Source: GJ-E10 sp035625725
GTDB taxonomy: Bacteria; Pseudomonadota; Gammaproteobacteria; Burkholderiales; Burkholderiaceae_F
Direction: 5' to 3'
NCBI GenBank assembly: GCA_035625725.1
Contig: DASPPB010000043.1
Coordinates: 1 to 64,000 of the forward strand
Length of the DNA: 64,000 nt
Shown here: piece after piece, positions 1 through 8,640 of the stretch
How the letters are laid out: each line of letters opens with the position of its first letter
Numbering within the stretch: position 1 is the stretch's first letter
Notes under the pieces: model-generated
Databases searched by the model: none
Seen by the model: the letters and a program-made list of their open reading frames with translations, nothing else
Told to the model about the DNA's origin: nothing
Translations under genes and position numbers: made by a program

Positions 1-2
1 GA

Positions 3-161
3 ACTGCGCAGTTTGCCGTCGCACAGCCGCAGGATGCCTCCGAGTTGCTCGCCCAAGCCCGCAATGCTGCCGATGCGGATGAATCGACGCGCTTGCCGGG
101 CGCATTATTTCGCGTTTCGTTCCCACACGCCGCAAGCGTCGAAAACGCCCGGGGCAGTTAG
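3..161 (+). CDS. possible 3' end of an upstream gene (partial)
   Basis: The third forward frame is open from the window edge to a TAG at 159-161 and would encode about 52 residues. The composition looks protein-like, with a helical Ala/Glu/Asp-rich start (AQPQDASELLAQARNAADAD) followed by PGALFRVSFPHAAS. I do not recognise the family. A second frame is also open here, so the call rests only on residue composition and on the need for some gene upstream. It could be spurious. Confidence 0.35.
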   Translation, partial: TAQFAVAQPQDASELLAQARNAADADESTRLPGALFRVSFPHAASVENARGS

Positions 162-386
162 GCGCATTGCGCGACGCGCGGCACTCGCCGCCCGGGCGCC
201 GAGACGGGTATCGCCGGAGGCGCTTGCCCTGCAAGGTCCCTGTAAGTTTGGCTGCGCATGCTGCGCCCACGCGTGGTGGCGCCCGATAGCGCCACGACGG
301 CTAGCAAACACATATAGGCGCTCGCAGGAAGCGCTTTGCGGCCATGCACGATCTTTTGTACGGCCGTACCCACAAGGAGACCGCAC

Positions 387-2078
387 ATGAGTACCGTAGC
401 CGGGCAACTGCCCGCAGCCTCGCGCAAACCCGATATCGGCCGAGGGATGACCAAGGAAGAGCGCCGAGTTATTTTTGCCTCGTCGCTGGGAACTGTTTTT
501 GAGTGGTACGACTTCTACTTGTACGGAACGCTGGCGGCCATCATCGCCAAACAGTTTTTCGTGCCCCTGTCGCCTACAGCCCAATTCATTATGACTCTGC
601 TGGCGTTTGCTGCAGGATTCGCGGTACGACCCTTTGGCGCGATCGTGTTCGGCCGCCTCGGAGATATCGTCGGGCGCAAATACACCTTTCTCATCACGAT
701 CACCATCATGGGTCTTTCGACCTTCTTGGTCGGTGTCTTGCCCGGCTACAACACGTGGGGCGTATTCGCGCCAGTGATCCTGATCACGCTTCGTCTCTTG
801 CAAGGCCTGGCGTTGGGGGGCGAGTACGGTGGAGCGGCGACCTACGTTGCCGAGCATGCTCCGCGCGATAAGCGCGGTTGGTACACCTCGTGGATCCAGA
901 CGACCGCGACCGTTGGCTTGCTGCTCTCGCTCGTCGTCATCGTGGTAGCACGCGAGACCCTGAGTACGGACACCTTCAACGACTGGGGCTGGCGCATTCC
1001 CTTCTGGCTATCCTTCTTCCTGCTGCTCATCTCGGTGTGGATTCGGCTTTCCTTGGCTGAATCGCCCGCCTTTCAGCGCATGAAGGAGCAGGGCAAGACC
1101 TCCAAGGCGCCTCTGACCGAATCGTTTGCACGCTGGGGAAACCTGAAAGTCGTTGTGCTCGCACTGCTGGGCGGCACCGCGGGCCAGGCCGTGGTCTGGT
1201 ACACGGGACAGTTCTACGCGCTGTTTTTCCTCTTGCAGTCGCTAAAGATCGACGGCTTGACCGCCAACATGCTGATAGGTTCTTCGCTGGTCCTAGGCAC
1301 GCCGTTTTTCCTGCTGTTTGGCGCATTGTCGGACCGGATCGGCCGCAAACCCATTATTTTGGGCGGCTGCCTGCTTGCGGCGCTTACGTACTTTCCGCTC
1401 TTTGGGATGCTGACGCACTATGGCAATCCTGCCCTCGAGGCGGCACAGGCCAAGTCTCCTGCGGTCATCGTGGCTGACCAAAACACCTGTGCGGTGCAGT
1501 TCAACCCGGTGGGAACCGCAAAGTTCACTGCGCCATGCGACATTGCCAAGAGCACCCTGGCAACGTCTTCAGTGAGCTACAGCAACGAGACCGCCGCGCC
1601 GGGAGCACCGGTGATCGTGAAATTTGGTGACGTCGTGGTGTCCTACGCCGACATTCTGGCCGCTAGCGAAAACGACGCTGCAAAGGCCGGGCCCGTCTTT
1701 AAGAAAGCGCTTGGCGACGCGATCAAGACGGCGGGCTATCCGCCCAAGGCCGATCCAGAGCAGATCAACAAACCGATGATGGTCATCGTCCTGACGATCC
1801 TTGTGATCTACGTGACGATGGTCTACGGTCCGATTGCGGCCATGCTGGTGGAACTGTTCCCAACCCGCATTCGCTACACGTCGCTGTCCTTGCCGTATCA
1901 CATTGGCAACGGCTGGTTTGGAGGCTTTCTCCCGGCCACCGCGTTTGCGATCGTCGCGGGCACCGGCAACATTTATTCGGGATTGTGGTACCCGATCATC
2001 GTAGCCGCGATGACATTCGTGATCGGTGCGCTTTTCTTGCCCGAAACCAAGGATCGGGACATTTACGCGCACGATTAA
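387..2078 (+). CDS. MFS transporter, metabolite:H+ symporter type, with long central loop
   Basis: A 563-residue inner-membrane secondary transporter that probably takes up a small organic anion or osmolyte with protons; the substrate cannot be read from sequence. The MFS motif GRLGDIVGRK lies at residues 89-98 and RLLQGLALGGEYGGA (136-150) is typical of the metabolite:H+ symporter family. About 118 hydrophilic residues (345-463) interrupt the usual fold between predicted TM8 and TM9 and contain two cysteines (C368, C384) that could pair if the loop is periplasmic. The ATG at 387 is chosen over an upstream start because AAGGAG lies 8 bases before it. The gene appears to stand alone, followed by two hairpins. 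Confidence 0.9.
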   Translation: MSTVAGQLPAASRKPDIGRGMTKEERRVIFASSLGTVFEWYDFYLYGTLAAIIAKQFFVPLSPTAQFIMTLLAFAAGFAVRPFGAIVFGRLGDIVGRKYTFLITITIMGLSTFLVGVLPGYNTWGVFAPVILITLRLLQGLALGGEYGGAATYVAEHAPRDKRGWYTSWIQTTATVGLLLSLVVIVVARETLSTDTFNDWGWRIPFWLSFFLLLISVWIRLSLAESPAFQRMKEQGKTSKAPLTESFARWGNLKVVVLALLGGTAGQAVVWYTGQFYALFFLLQSLKIDGLTANMLIGSSLVLGTPFFLLFGALSDRIGRKPIILGGCLLAALTYFPLFGMLTHYGNPALEAAQAKSPAVIVADQNTCAVQFNPVGTAKFTAPCDIAKSTLATSSVSYSNETAAPGAPVIVKFGDVVVSYADILAASENDAAKAGPVFKKALGDAIKTAGYPPKADPEQINKPMMVIVLTILVIYVTMVYGPIAAMLVELFPTRIRYTSLSLPYHIGNGWFGGFLPATAFAIVAGTGNIYSGLWYPIIVAAMTFVIGALFLPETKDRDIYAHD

Positions 2079-2088
2079 ACCGAAGTCC

Positions 2089-2117
2089 GGCGCTGGCTGC
2101 TTTCCGCAGCCAGCGCC
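2089..2117 (+). other. perfect 12-bp hairpin behind the MFS gene
   Basis: GGCGCTGGCTGC and GCAGCCAGCGCC flank a 5-base loop TTTCC, starting 10 bases after the MFS stop codon. No T-run follows, so it is better read as an mRNA 3'-end stabiliser than as an intrinsic terminator. Confidence 0.6.
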
Positions 2118-2190
2118 ATCGGAGAGAACCTCGCTTCGGCGAGCTACTTGGAAAGCCTGCCAACAGTCCCACGACAGGCTTGCATCTTTG

Positions 2191-2212
2191 AGCCGGCGCC
2201 CGCCGGCTTTTT
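2191..2212 (+). terminator. Rho-independent terminator upstream of tRNA-Met
   Basis: AGCCGGCG and CGCCGGCT form a perfect stem (7 bp with a 4-base loop if the closing pair opens), immediately followed by five T residues. It sits 113 bases behind the MFS gene and just before the tRNA promoter, so it insulates the two transcription units. Confidence 0.8.
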
Positions 2213-2238
2213 GTTGCGCAATTGCGCTCGCGTATACT
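2211..2238 (+). promoter_or_regulatory. sigma-70 promoter of tRNA-Met
   Basis: TTGTTG at 2211-2216 and TATACT at 2233-2238 are 16 bases apart, and the tRNA starts 11 bases after the -10 box. Spacing and position fit a strong stable-RNA promoter. The -35 box overlaps the T-run of the terminator. Confidence 0.7.
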
Positions 2239-2248
2239 GCGCAGCCTC

Positions 2249-2322
2249 GGCGGATTAGCTCAGCTGGTTAGAGCAGAGGAATCATAATCCTTGTGTCCGG
2301 GGTTCGAGTCCCTGATCCGCCA
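2249..2322 (+). tRNA. tRNA-Met (CAT)
   Basis: The cloverleaf folds fully: acceptor GGCGGAT with ATCCGCC, D-stem GCTC/GAGC, anticodon stem GAGGA/TCCTT around loop ATCATAA (anticodon CAT), and T-stem CGGGG/CCCTG with TTCGAGT. The acceptor stem and D-loop resemble elongator tRNA-Met of betaproteobacteria; the first base pair is intact, unlike initiator tRNA. The 3' CCA is not encoded (ACTC follows), so it must be added. A tRNA-Ile with a lysidine-modified CAT anticodon is less likely but not excluded. Confidence 0.93.
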
Positions 2323-2367
2323 CTCGTTCACGCTGTCCGGACCGGAAGCATAGGTTACGGAACGTAC

Positions 2368-2556
2368 CTAAGACATAGGTGACGACCTCGGGCCGAACGG
2401 GTTATCCAGGGGTTGCAATGTCTTTTGTTCCAGGTCGATGAAGCCCAGATCGTAGTGCATGAAGCTGACGATCCAGATGCCTTCCTCGATTTCTTTGATA
2501 CCTAGTTTCTGACCGGCGAGGACGTGGGAGATGCTCATGCGCTTGCGGTGCAGCAA
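2368..2556 (-). pseudogene. C-terminal remnant of an integrase-core transposase (IS481/IS3-like)
   Basis: The minus strand encodes about 60 residues (VLAGQKLGIKEIEEGIW, then SFMHYDLGFIDLEQ and NPFGPRSSPMS) that match what I know of the C-terminal tail of integrase-core (rve) transposases of the IS481 group. The catalytic DDE core and the N-terminal helix-turn-helix are missing, and no continuous frame extends upstream. It ends 45 bases from the 3' end of tRNA-Met. The intervening TGTCCGGACCG may be the eroded terminal repeat. The remnant is certainly not functional as a transposase. Confidence 0.7.
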
Positions 2557-2875
2557 TCGGCGAGCGCACGCATCAAGGCGCGGACCCGGGGGGCCGTAGT
2601 CCCTTGCCCCCGGATCTTTTATCTGGGAGGTTGATCAAGCCCCTACGAGTGTCCGCCCACCGCGTTGAGGGCCGCGCGCGCCAAGGATATGGGGCTGGTG
2701 GCGCGAAATCGGGGAAGCGGCGGACCGTTAGGATCTATTGCGGCCCTGCGTGCGGCACCGTGGCAGGCTTCTCGCGTGCCGGTCGGGCGCAAAAAGCAGC
2801 GCTCCGAGGCGGTGGCAGCGGTACTGCGTGCGCAGCACGCTAAAATGACCCCGTTTTCGCCCCCGGATCAAAACC
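2557..2875. other. intergenic stretch without a supported gene
   Basis: The sequence is GC-rich with short, mutually overlapping open frames on both strands and no ribosome-binding site or recognisable product. Part of it may be further eroded insertion-sequence DNA. The miaB promoter should lie in its last 100 bases, but I cannot place it with confidence. Confidence 0.5.
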
Positions 2876-4240
2876 GTGCCCGCGAACAAGCTCTATGTGC
2901 GCACCTTCGGGTGCCAGATGAACGAGTATGACTCGCAAAAGATCGCCGATGTGCTGTGCGCCCAGCACGGTTGGCAACGGGTCGACAGCGCGCAAAGCGC
3001 GGATCTGATTATTTTCAATACCTGCTCGATTCGTGACAAAGCGCAGCACAAGATGCGATCGGATCTCGGTCGGCTGCGCGAACTCAAAGAAACAAATCCG
3101 GACCTGTTGATTGGCATCGGTGGATGCGTCGCAAGCCAGGAAGGGGAAGCGCTCCTTGACGCTGCCCCTTTCGTTGATGTCGTTTTTGGCCCACAGACGC
3201 TGCACCGCTTGCCGGCCCTGCTCGCCGCGCGGAGCACCAGCGGCAAGTCGCAGGTCGACGTTTCTTTTCCGGAGATGGAGAAATTTGACCATTTGCCGCC
3301 GCCACGCACAACCGGGCCGTGCGCCTTTGTCTCCGTCATGGAAGGGTGCAGCAAGTACTGTAGCTTCTGTGTCGTACCCTATACGCGCGGGGAGGAGTCT
3401 TCGCGGCGGGTCGACGATGTCCTGACCGAAATTGCGGATCTGGCCGATCAGGGTGTGCGTGAAGTCACGCTGCTCGGGCAAAACGTCAATGCCTACCGGG
3501 GCCGGCTGGGCACGGCGTCGGACGCGGGCGAGTGCGCCGACTTTGCATTGCTGCTCGATCTGGTCTCCGAAATCCCCGGAATCGACCGCATCCGCTACAC
3601 AACTTCGCACCCACGGGAGTTCACTGCGCGGCTCGTCGAGGCGCACGCCCGCTTGCCCAAGCTTGCGTGCCACGTGCACCTTCCCGTCCAGTCGGGTTCG
3701 GACCGCGTACTGCTCGCAATGAAGCGCGGTTACACCGTGCTTGAGTACAAATCGATCGTGCGGCGTCTGCGTTCGGCGCGTCCCGGCCTTTCGGTGGCCT
3801 CGGACTTCATCGTCGGGTTCCCAGGCGAAACGGAGGACGATTTTGGGCAAACCTTGCGCCTGGTCGACGAGTTGCAGTTCGATGCAAGCTTTTCCTTCGT
3901 CTACAGCCGCCGCCCGGGTACCCCGGCCGCGGAGCTCACCGATACGACGCCGCATCCGATAAAGCTCGAGCGGCTGCAACGCCTGCAGGAACGACTCAAT
4001 GCAATCGAGGCCCGTATCGGCCGGGAGATGGTCGGAGAAGTGCATCGCGTCTTGGTGGAAGGTCGATCGCGACGCAACGCTGGCGAATTGACCGGCCGCT
4101 GCTCCAACCACCGCACAGTGAATTTCGTCGGCGATCCGGACCTCGTAGGCAAGATGGTCAGCGTGCGCATCGAGGAGACGCTTGCGCACACTTTGCGTGG
4201 CGAACTCGTGGTCCATGACGCGGAGCGTATGGCAGCGTGA
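2876..4240 (+). CDS. miaB: tRNA-2-methylthio-N6-dimethylallyladenosine synthase
   Basis: A 454-residue cytoplasmic radical-SAM methylthiotransferase that converts i6A37 to ms2i6A37 in tRNAs reading codons that start with U. The N-terminal domain carries the auxiliary [4Fe-4S] cysteines C13 (FGCQMNEYDS), C50 (FNTCSIRD) and C84 (GGCVAS). The radical-SAM motif CxxxCxxC is at C158/C162/C165. The C-terminus has a TRAM-type RNA-binding domain. Length is typical of MiaB. The start is a GTG at 2876 chosen because the family begins a few residues before YVRTFGCQ. The stop overlaps the phoH start by four bases, so the two are translationally coupled. Confidence 0.95.
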   Translation: MPANKLYVRTFGCQMNEYDSQKIADVLCAQHGWQRVDSAQSADLIIFNTCSIRDKAQHKMRSDLGRLRELKETNPDLLIGIGGCVASQEGEALLDAAPFVDVVFGPQTLHRLPALLAARSTSGKSQVDVSFPEMEKFDHLPPPRTTGPCAFVSVMEGCSKYCSFCVVPYTRGEESSRRVDDVLTEIADLADQGVREVTLLGQNVNAYRGRLGTASDAGECADFALLLDLVSEIPGIDRIRYTTSHPREFTARLVEAHARLPKLACHVHLPVQSGSDRVLLAMKRGYTVLEYKSIVRRLRSARPGLSVASDFIVGFPGETEDDFGQTLRLVDELQFDASFSFVYSRRPGTPAAELTDTTPHPIKLERLQRLQERLNAIEARIGREMVGEVHRVLVEGRSRRNAGELTGRCSNHRTVNFVGDPDLVGKMVSVRIEETLAHTLRGELVVHDAERMAA

Positions 4241-5352
4241 CGCAGACAGCGCGCGGCAGTCGAGGACGACGCGAGCGTGGCGCATCCGCCGCGAACTCCG
4301 CGACCGTGCTGCAGTTTTGTGCCGACCCGGACAACGAGCGCCTGGCGCATCTGGCCGGCGCGCTCGACGCCAATTTGCGGCAGATCGAAAACGAGTATTC
4401 CGTGCGCATCCGCCGCCGCGGCAATATCTTTCGCATCGAAGGCACGCCGGAAGCGGCACGCAATGCGCAATCGCTGCTCAAAGGCCTGCATGCGCAGGCG
4501 CAGCACCCCATTTCCCTCGAGGACGTGCAACTACAGGTGTTCGAGCAAAAGCGCTTCGCGGCCGCAAGCCGCAACGTGCCGCCTCCCGAGCAGGTGTCTG
4601 CGGCACCGCAATCCGACGTAACGGATCCGACGGGGCACCAACCCGTTTTGCTCACTCGCAGACCCGAACTGCACGCGCGCACGCCGGTGCAGCGCAACTA
4701 TCTGCAGTCAATCCTGGCGCACGACATCAGCTTTGGTATCGGCCCGGCGGGTACGGGCAAAACCTACCTCGCGGTGGCCTGCGCGGTCGACGCCCTCGAG
4801 CGCGACACGGTCGAGCGCATCGTGCTCACCCGCCCTGCCGTAGAAGCTGGCGAACGTCTGGGCTTTCTGCCAGGGGACCTGGCGCAGAAGGTCGATCCCT
4901 ATCTGCGACCGCTATACGATGCGCTGTTCGATTTGCTGGGTTTTGACAAGACCCAGAGGCTGCTCGAGCGGCAAACAATCGAAATCGCTCCCCTGGCATA
5001 TATGAGAGGGCGCACGCTGAATCATTCATTTGTCATCCTCGATGAGGCGCAGAACACCACGCCCGAACAAATGAAGATGTTTCTCACACGCATCGGTTTC
5101 GGCTCCAAGGCGGTGGTCACGGGCGACGTAACCCAGACGGATCTTCCGCGCGGTAGCGCGAGCGGGCTCATCGAGACCCAGCATGTCCTGCAGGGCGTGC
5201 GCGGCATCGGTTTTACCTACTTCACCGCTGCCGACGTGGTGCGCCATCCCCTGGTCGCGCGCATCGTCGAAGCTTATGAGCGAGCCGCCGCGGTCGCCGC
5301 TTCACCGGGCGAGCAAGCGGCCCGCCCGGTGCGCGCCTCGCGTGCCCAGTAG
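4237..5352 (+). CDS. phoH: PhoH-like ATPase
   Basis: A 371-residue cytoplasmic P-loop ATPase of the PhoH/YbeZ family. Walker A GPAGTGKT lies near residue 169 and Walker B FVILDEAQNTT near 266. The N-terminal third resembles the KH-like region of YbeZ. YbeZ works with YbeY in rRNA processing and ribosome quality control, and that partner follows here directly with overlapping ends, as in many proteobacteria. The GTG start at 4237 overlaps the miaB TGA. Despite the family name, nothing in the sequence indicates phosphate control. Confidence 0.93.
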   Translation: MTQTARGSRGRRERGASAANSATVLQFCADPDNERLAHLAGALDANLRQIENEYSVRIRRRGNIFRIEGTPEAARNAQSLLKGLHAQAQHPISLEDVQLQVFEQKRFAAASRNVPPPEQVSAAPQSDVTDPTGHQPVLLTRRPELHARTPVQRNYLQSILAHDISFGIGPAGTGKTYLAVACAVDALERDTVERIVLTRPAVEAGERLGFLPGDLAQKVDPYLRPLYDALFDLLGFDKTQRLLERQTIEIAPLAYMRGRTLNHSFVILDEAQNTTPEQMKMFLTRIGFGSKAVVTGDVTQTDLPRGSASGLIETQHVLQGVRGIGFTYFTAADVVRHPLVARIVEAYERAAAVAASPGEQAARPVRASRAQ

Positions 5353-5818
5353 CCGGCGGGCGGGGTCTGCGCGGAGCCCGGGCAAGGGGCGGCTGCGCCT
5401 GAACCTGCGTGGCGCCACAGACCCGGAATTGCCGTCGCGCTCGACGCTGCGTCGTTGGGTCGCCCAGGCCCTGTCCTGCGCCGGCGAGATCACGCTGGTT
5501 TTTGTTGACAGCCGTGCCGGGCGGCGACTGAATCGTCAGTTTCGCGGACGCGACTATGCCACCAACGTGCTCACGTTTCCCTACCAGATCGAGCCCTTTG
5601 TGGTCGCCGACGTGGTCATCTGCCTGTCGGTCGTACGACGCGAAGCGCTCGAGCAAGGCAAGACTCTGCGCCGGCACTTGGCCCACCTGATCGTGCATGG
5701 CGTGCTCCATGCCCAAGGCCTTGATCATGCGCGCGCAGGCGATGCCCGGAGGATGGAGGCCCTTGAACGCCGCCTCCTAGCGCAATTGCGGATCCCGGAT
5801 CCATATCGTGGCCTATGA
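5342..5818 (+). CDS. ybeY: endoribonuclease YbeY
   Basis: A 158-residue zinc-dependent endoribonuclease needed for 16S rRNA 3'-end maturation and ribosome quality control. The metal site HGVLHAQGLDH (HxxxHxxxxxH) is intact near the C-terminus, and FRGRDYATNVLTFPY is the usual family signature. The frame stays open far upstream into phoH, but the GTG at 5342, overlapping the phoH stop, gives the normal family length. It forms an operon with miaB and phoH. Confidence 0.93.
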   Translation: MPSSRRAGSARSPGKGRLRLNLRGATDPELPSRSTLRRWVAQALSCAGEITLVFVDSRAGRRLNRQFRGRDYATNVLTFPYQIEPFVVADVVICLSVVRREALEQGKTLRRHLAHLIVHGVLHAQGLDHARAGDARRMEALERRLLAQLRIPDPYRGL

Positions 5819-5969
5819 AAATAAATGAATTCTGTGTAAGTATGCGCACACTTACAAAAATTCCAGTCGAACGGAAGCGCCGAACCGAGCGAGCGCGATG
5901 ACGGGCCTTCGGCGCTCCGGTATTCTGAGCACATCTCCACTGCCGGGCGCCGCCGCGCGTCCCGCCACG

Positions 5970-6863
5970 ATGTCCGACTCCAACGCCGGGCGCGCCGCTC
6001 ATGCCCACCGCCACCGTAGCTTGCTCGAACGCTTGACCGCGTTCATTTTCCGCGAGCCGGAAAACCGAGAACAGCTACTGGAACTTCTGTCCGAAGCCCA
6101 CGGACGCAATCTGCTCGACGCCGATGCCCTTTCCATGATCGAGGGCGTACTCCAGGTTTCGGAGCTGCGTGCCCGCGACCTGATGATTCCGCGGGCGCAG
6201 ATGGACGTAATCGATATAGACGAACCCATAGACTCCTGGATGCCCAAAATCATCGACACTGGCCATTCGCGCTTTCCCGTCATCGAGGGCAGCCGCGACC
6301 ACGTGATCGGCATCTTGCTCGCGAAAGACCTGCTGCGGTACTACACGCGTCAAGAACTCGATGTACGGGCCATGCTGCGCCCGGCCGTTTTCATACCCGA
6401 ATCCAAGCCCCTGAACGTGCTGTTGCGCGATTTTCGGTCCAAGCGCAATCACATTGCGATTGTCGTCGATGAGTACGGGGGCGTCGCGGGAATGATCACG
6501 ATCGAGGACGTGCTCGAGCAGATCGTGGGAGACATCGAGGACGAATACGACTTCGAGCAGCAAGACGAAAACATCATCGCCGAGGCCGACGGGAGCTTCC
6601 GCGTCAAAGCGCTCACCGAGATCGACCAGTTCAACGCGAGCTTCGGAACGAACTACCCGGAGTCGGATTTCAACACTATTGGGGGACTGGTCACGGTGGC
6701 CTTTGGCCGGGTGCCACGTCGCGGCGACGCGATCGAAATCGATGGGTTGCGCTTCGAGGTATTGCGCGCCGATGCCCGTCAGGTGCAGTTGTTTCACGTT
6801 GCGCGTGTTCCGCGCACGGTGGCTCGCGAGTTCGCCGATCGGGAAGCCGGTCAGCATGCCTGA
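5970..6863 (+). CDS. corC: CBS-domain protein CorC (magnesium/cobalt efflux type)
   Basis: A 297-residue cytosolic protein with a pair of CBS domains (about residues 60-190, from ARDLMIPRAQMDVI through VVDEYGGVAGMITIEDVLEQIVGDI) and a C-terminal CorC/HlyC transporter-associated domain (about 205-285). It lacks a membrane DUF21 domain, as expected for the short CorC form linked to Mg2+/Co2+ efflux. The ATG at 5970 is chosen because family members start just before the RSLLERLTAFI segment. The stop overlaps the start of lnt, reproducing the common ybeY-corC-lnt order. Confidence 0.92.
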   Translation: MSDSNAGRAAHAHRHRSLLERLTAFIFREPENREQLLELLSEAHGRNLLDADALSMIEGVLQVSELRARDLMIPRAQMDVIDIDEPIDSWMPKIIDTGHSRFPVIEGSRDHVIGILLAKDLLRYYTRQELDVRAMLRPAVFIPESKPLNVLLRDFRSKRNHIAIVVDEYGGVAGMITIEDVLEQIVGDIEDEYDFEQQDENIIAEADGSFRVKALTEIDQFNASFGTNYPESDFNTIGGLVTVAFGRVPRRGDAIEIDGLRFEVLRADARQVQLFHVARVPRTVAREFADREAGQHA

Positions 6864-8523
6864 GGCCAACGGCCCGCCCAGCGCTGCACCCGCAAACAAC
6901 GCCCGCTCTTCCCCGCAACGGCAACACGAAGCGCACGCGATGTGGGTCGCGCCGGCGCGCCGCGCCGGGATGGCGCTGCCGGCCGCAATTGCCGCTGGTG
7001 CAGGCATTGTGCACGCCGTGTCCTTTGCGCCGGCCGATTTGCCGTGGCTGGAGCTGCTTGCGCTGGCCGCGTGCTTTGCGCTGGCTCTCCTTGCGCGCAA
7101 CGTTCGTGAGGCCTTTGCCGCGGGATTTGCCTTTGGCATAGGCTGGTTCGGTGTCGGTGTGTCCTGGGTCTACATCAGCTTGCATCATTACGGCGAGCTG
7201 TGGGCTCCGCTGGCGGCCGGTGCTACGGCAGCTCTGGTGGCCTTCCTGGCGCTGTATCCGGGACTGGCGTTAGCCGCTGCCGCGTGGATTGGCGTGCGTG
7301 CCAGCGCGCAGCGCGCGCTAGCCATCGTTGCCGCGTGGACCCTCTCCGAATGGCTGCGTGGTGTCCTTCTGGGCGGATTTCCCTGGCTCTCCACCGGCTA
7401 CGCCCACACGGACGGTTCCCTGGCGGGATTCGCGCCCGTGATCGGGGTCTATGGCGTGGGAGCGGTGGCAGCGCTGGTCGTGGCTATACCGCTGTGGGCC
7501 TGGTTTCGTTCGCCGCGTCGGCCGTTGCCTGTTCTGATTGCCGGCGTGGCTTGCATCGTGTTACTGGCCACGGGTGCGGTCCTGCGCGAACAGTTGTGGT
7601 CCCAGCCCCACGGCGCAAACCTGCGCGTTCGACTCGTCCAGGGCAACATCGCGCAGGAAGTGAAATTTGCCGAAGGCGGTTTGGACGAGTCGCTGACGCG
7701 CTACCTGCCTGCCCTGCGCACCGGTTCCATGCAAGGCAACTCCGTCGCGCTCGGGCCCGATCTGATCGTCCTGCCAGAGTCGGCCTTTCCAGTGCCGGTA
7801 AACGAACTGCCCGACGACGTTCTGCAGGTCCTGGCCGACGCGCGCCTGCGCGGAGGCGCCGCGCTGATTTTCGGTGCCTTTGTAGCCGAGCCCGGGCAGC
7901 GGTACTTCAATAGTGCCATCGGTCTCGCTGGCGATGAGGTCGAACCCCAGCGCTACAGTAAGCGGCACTTGGTGCCGTTTGGCGAATTCATTCCTTTTGG
8001 ATTTCGCTGGTTCGTCGACTTGATGCGCATTCCGATTGGCGATCAGCAGCGCGGCGCACGCTACCAGCCTCCTCTGGCGCTGGCCGGCCAGCAGATCGCT
8101 GTCACGATCTGTTTCGAAGACTTGTTTGGCGCTGAACTCCTCGACGCTTGGCACGACCCGAGCCGCACGCCGACCGTGCTACTGAATTTGTCCAACCTCG
8201 CGTGGTTCGACGATTCCATCGCCTTGCCACAGCATCTGCAGATTTCCCGAATGCGTACGCTCGAAACGGCCCGACCGATGCTGCTCGCGACCAACACCGG
8301 AATAACCGCCATCGTCGACGCGCGCGGCCGAGTCGCGTCGCAACTTCCGGTGCAAACCCAAGGCAGCCTGGACGGCACCGTGCAGCCGACTCAAGGCCTA
8401 ACCCCGTTTGTTCGGATGGGGAACTGGCCGATCCTCATTGCATCGGCGCTTGCATTGCTTGTCACCATTTTTTCACGACCCAACCCCTCCGAACCGCGCC
8501 CACCTTCGCGCGGTCGAACTTGA
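6856..8523 (+). CDS. lnt: apolipoprotein N-acyltransferase
   Basis: A 555-residue inner-membrane enzyme that adds the third acyl chain to lipoproteins after signal peptidase II. Several membrane segments occupy roughly residues 30-240, followed by a nitrilase-like periplasmic domain. The catalytic triad is visible as E308 (VLPESAF), K369 (SKRHLVPFGE) and C419 (VTICFEDLFG). It is slightly longer than E. coli Lnt because of a polar N-terminus. The ATG at 6856 overlaps corC; an internal ATG at 6940 (MWVAPARR) would give a more usual length. Substrates in this window would include Pal and the DUF3443 lipoprotein. Confidence 0.94.
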   Translation: MPEANGPPSAAPANNARSSPQRQHEAHAMWVAPARRAGMALPAAIAAGAGIVHAVSFAPADLPWLELLALAACFALALLARNVREAFAAGFAFGIGWFGVGVSWVYISLHHYGELWAPLAAGATAALVAFLALYPGLALAAAAWIGVRASAQRALAIVAAWTLSEWLRGVLLGGFPWLSTGYAHTDGSLAGFAPVIGVYGVGAVAALVVAIPLWAWFRSPRRPLPVLIAGVACIVLLATGAVLREQLWSQPHGANLRVRLVQGNIAQEVKFAEGGLDESLTRYLPALRTGSMQGNSVALGPDLIVLPESAFPVPVNELPDDVLQVLADARLRGGAALIFGAFVAEPGQRYFNSAIGLAGDEVEPQRYSKRHLVPFGEFIPFGFRWFVDLMRIPIGDQQRGARYQPPLALAGQQIAVTICFEDLFGAELLDAWHDPSRTPTVLLNLSNLAWFDDSIALPQHLQISRMRTLETARPMLLATNTGITAIVDARGRVASQLPVQTQGSLDGTVQPTQGLTPFVRMGNWPILIASALALLVTIFSRPNPSEPRPPSRGRT

Positions 8524-8640
8524 GCGAAAGAAGCACCCGCTTTGCGCCCGCAAATCGGCGCATAACGACGTTGCGCAGTCGCTACGCTTGCCGGGAGTTG
8601 CCGGGGGACAAAAACCTCACCGATCGGGCGAAGCGGAGAC

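Noticed and set aside
105..857. 250-residue open frame on the minus strand
   Set aside because: It runs antisense to the MFS transporter gene, and its composition (His/Arg/Gln-rich) is typical of shadow frames.
2604..2931. short plus-strand frames before miaB
   Set aside because: They lack ribosome-binding sites and recognisable content and run into the miaB start.
2840..4459. 539-residue frame antisense to miaB
   Set aside because: miaB has all catalytic motifs on the other strand; the antisense product is low-quality and matches no family I know.
4182..4946. 254-residue plus-strand frame overlapping phoH
   Set aside because: It is a different frame of the phoH gene, Arg/Ala-rich and without motifs.
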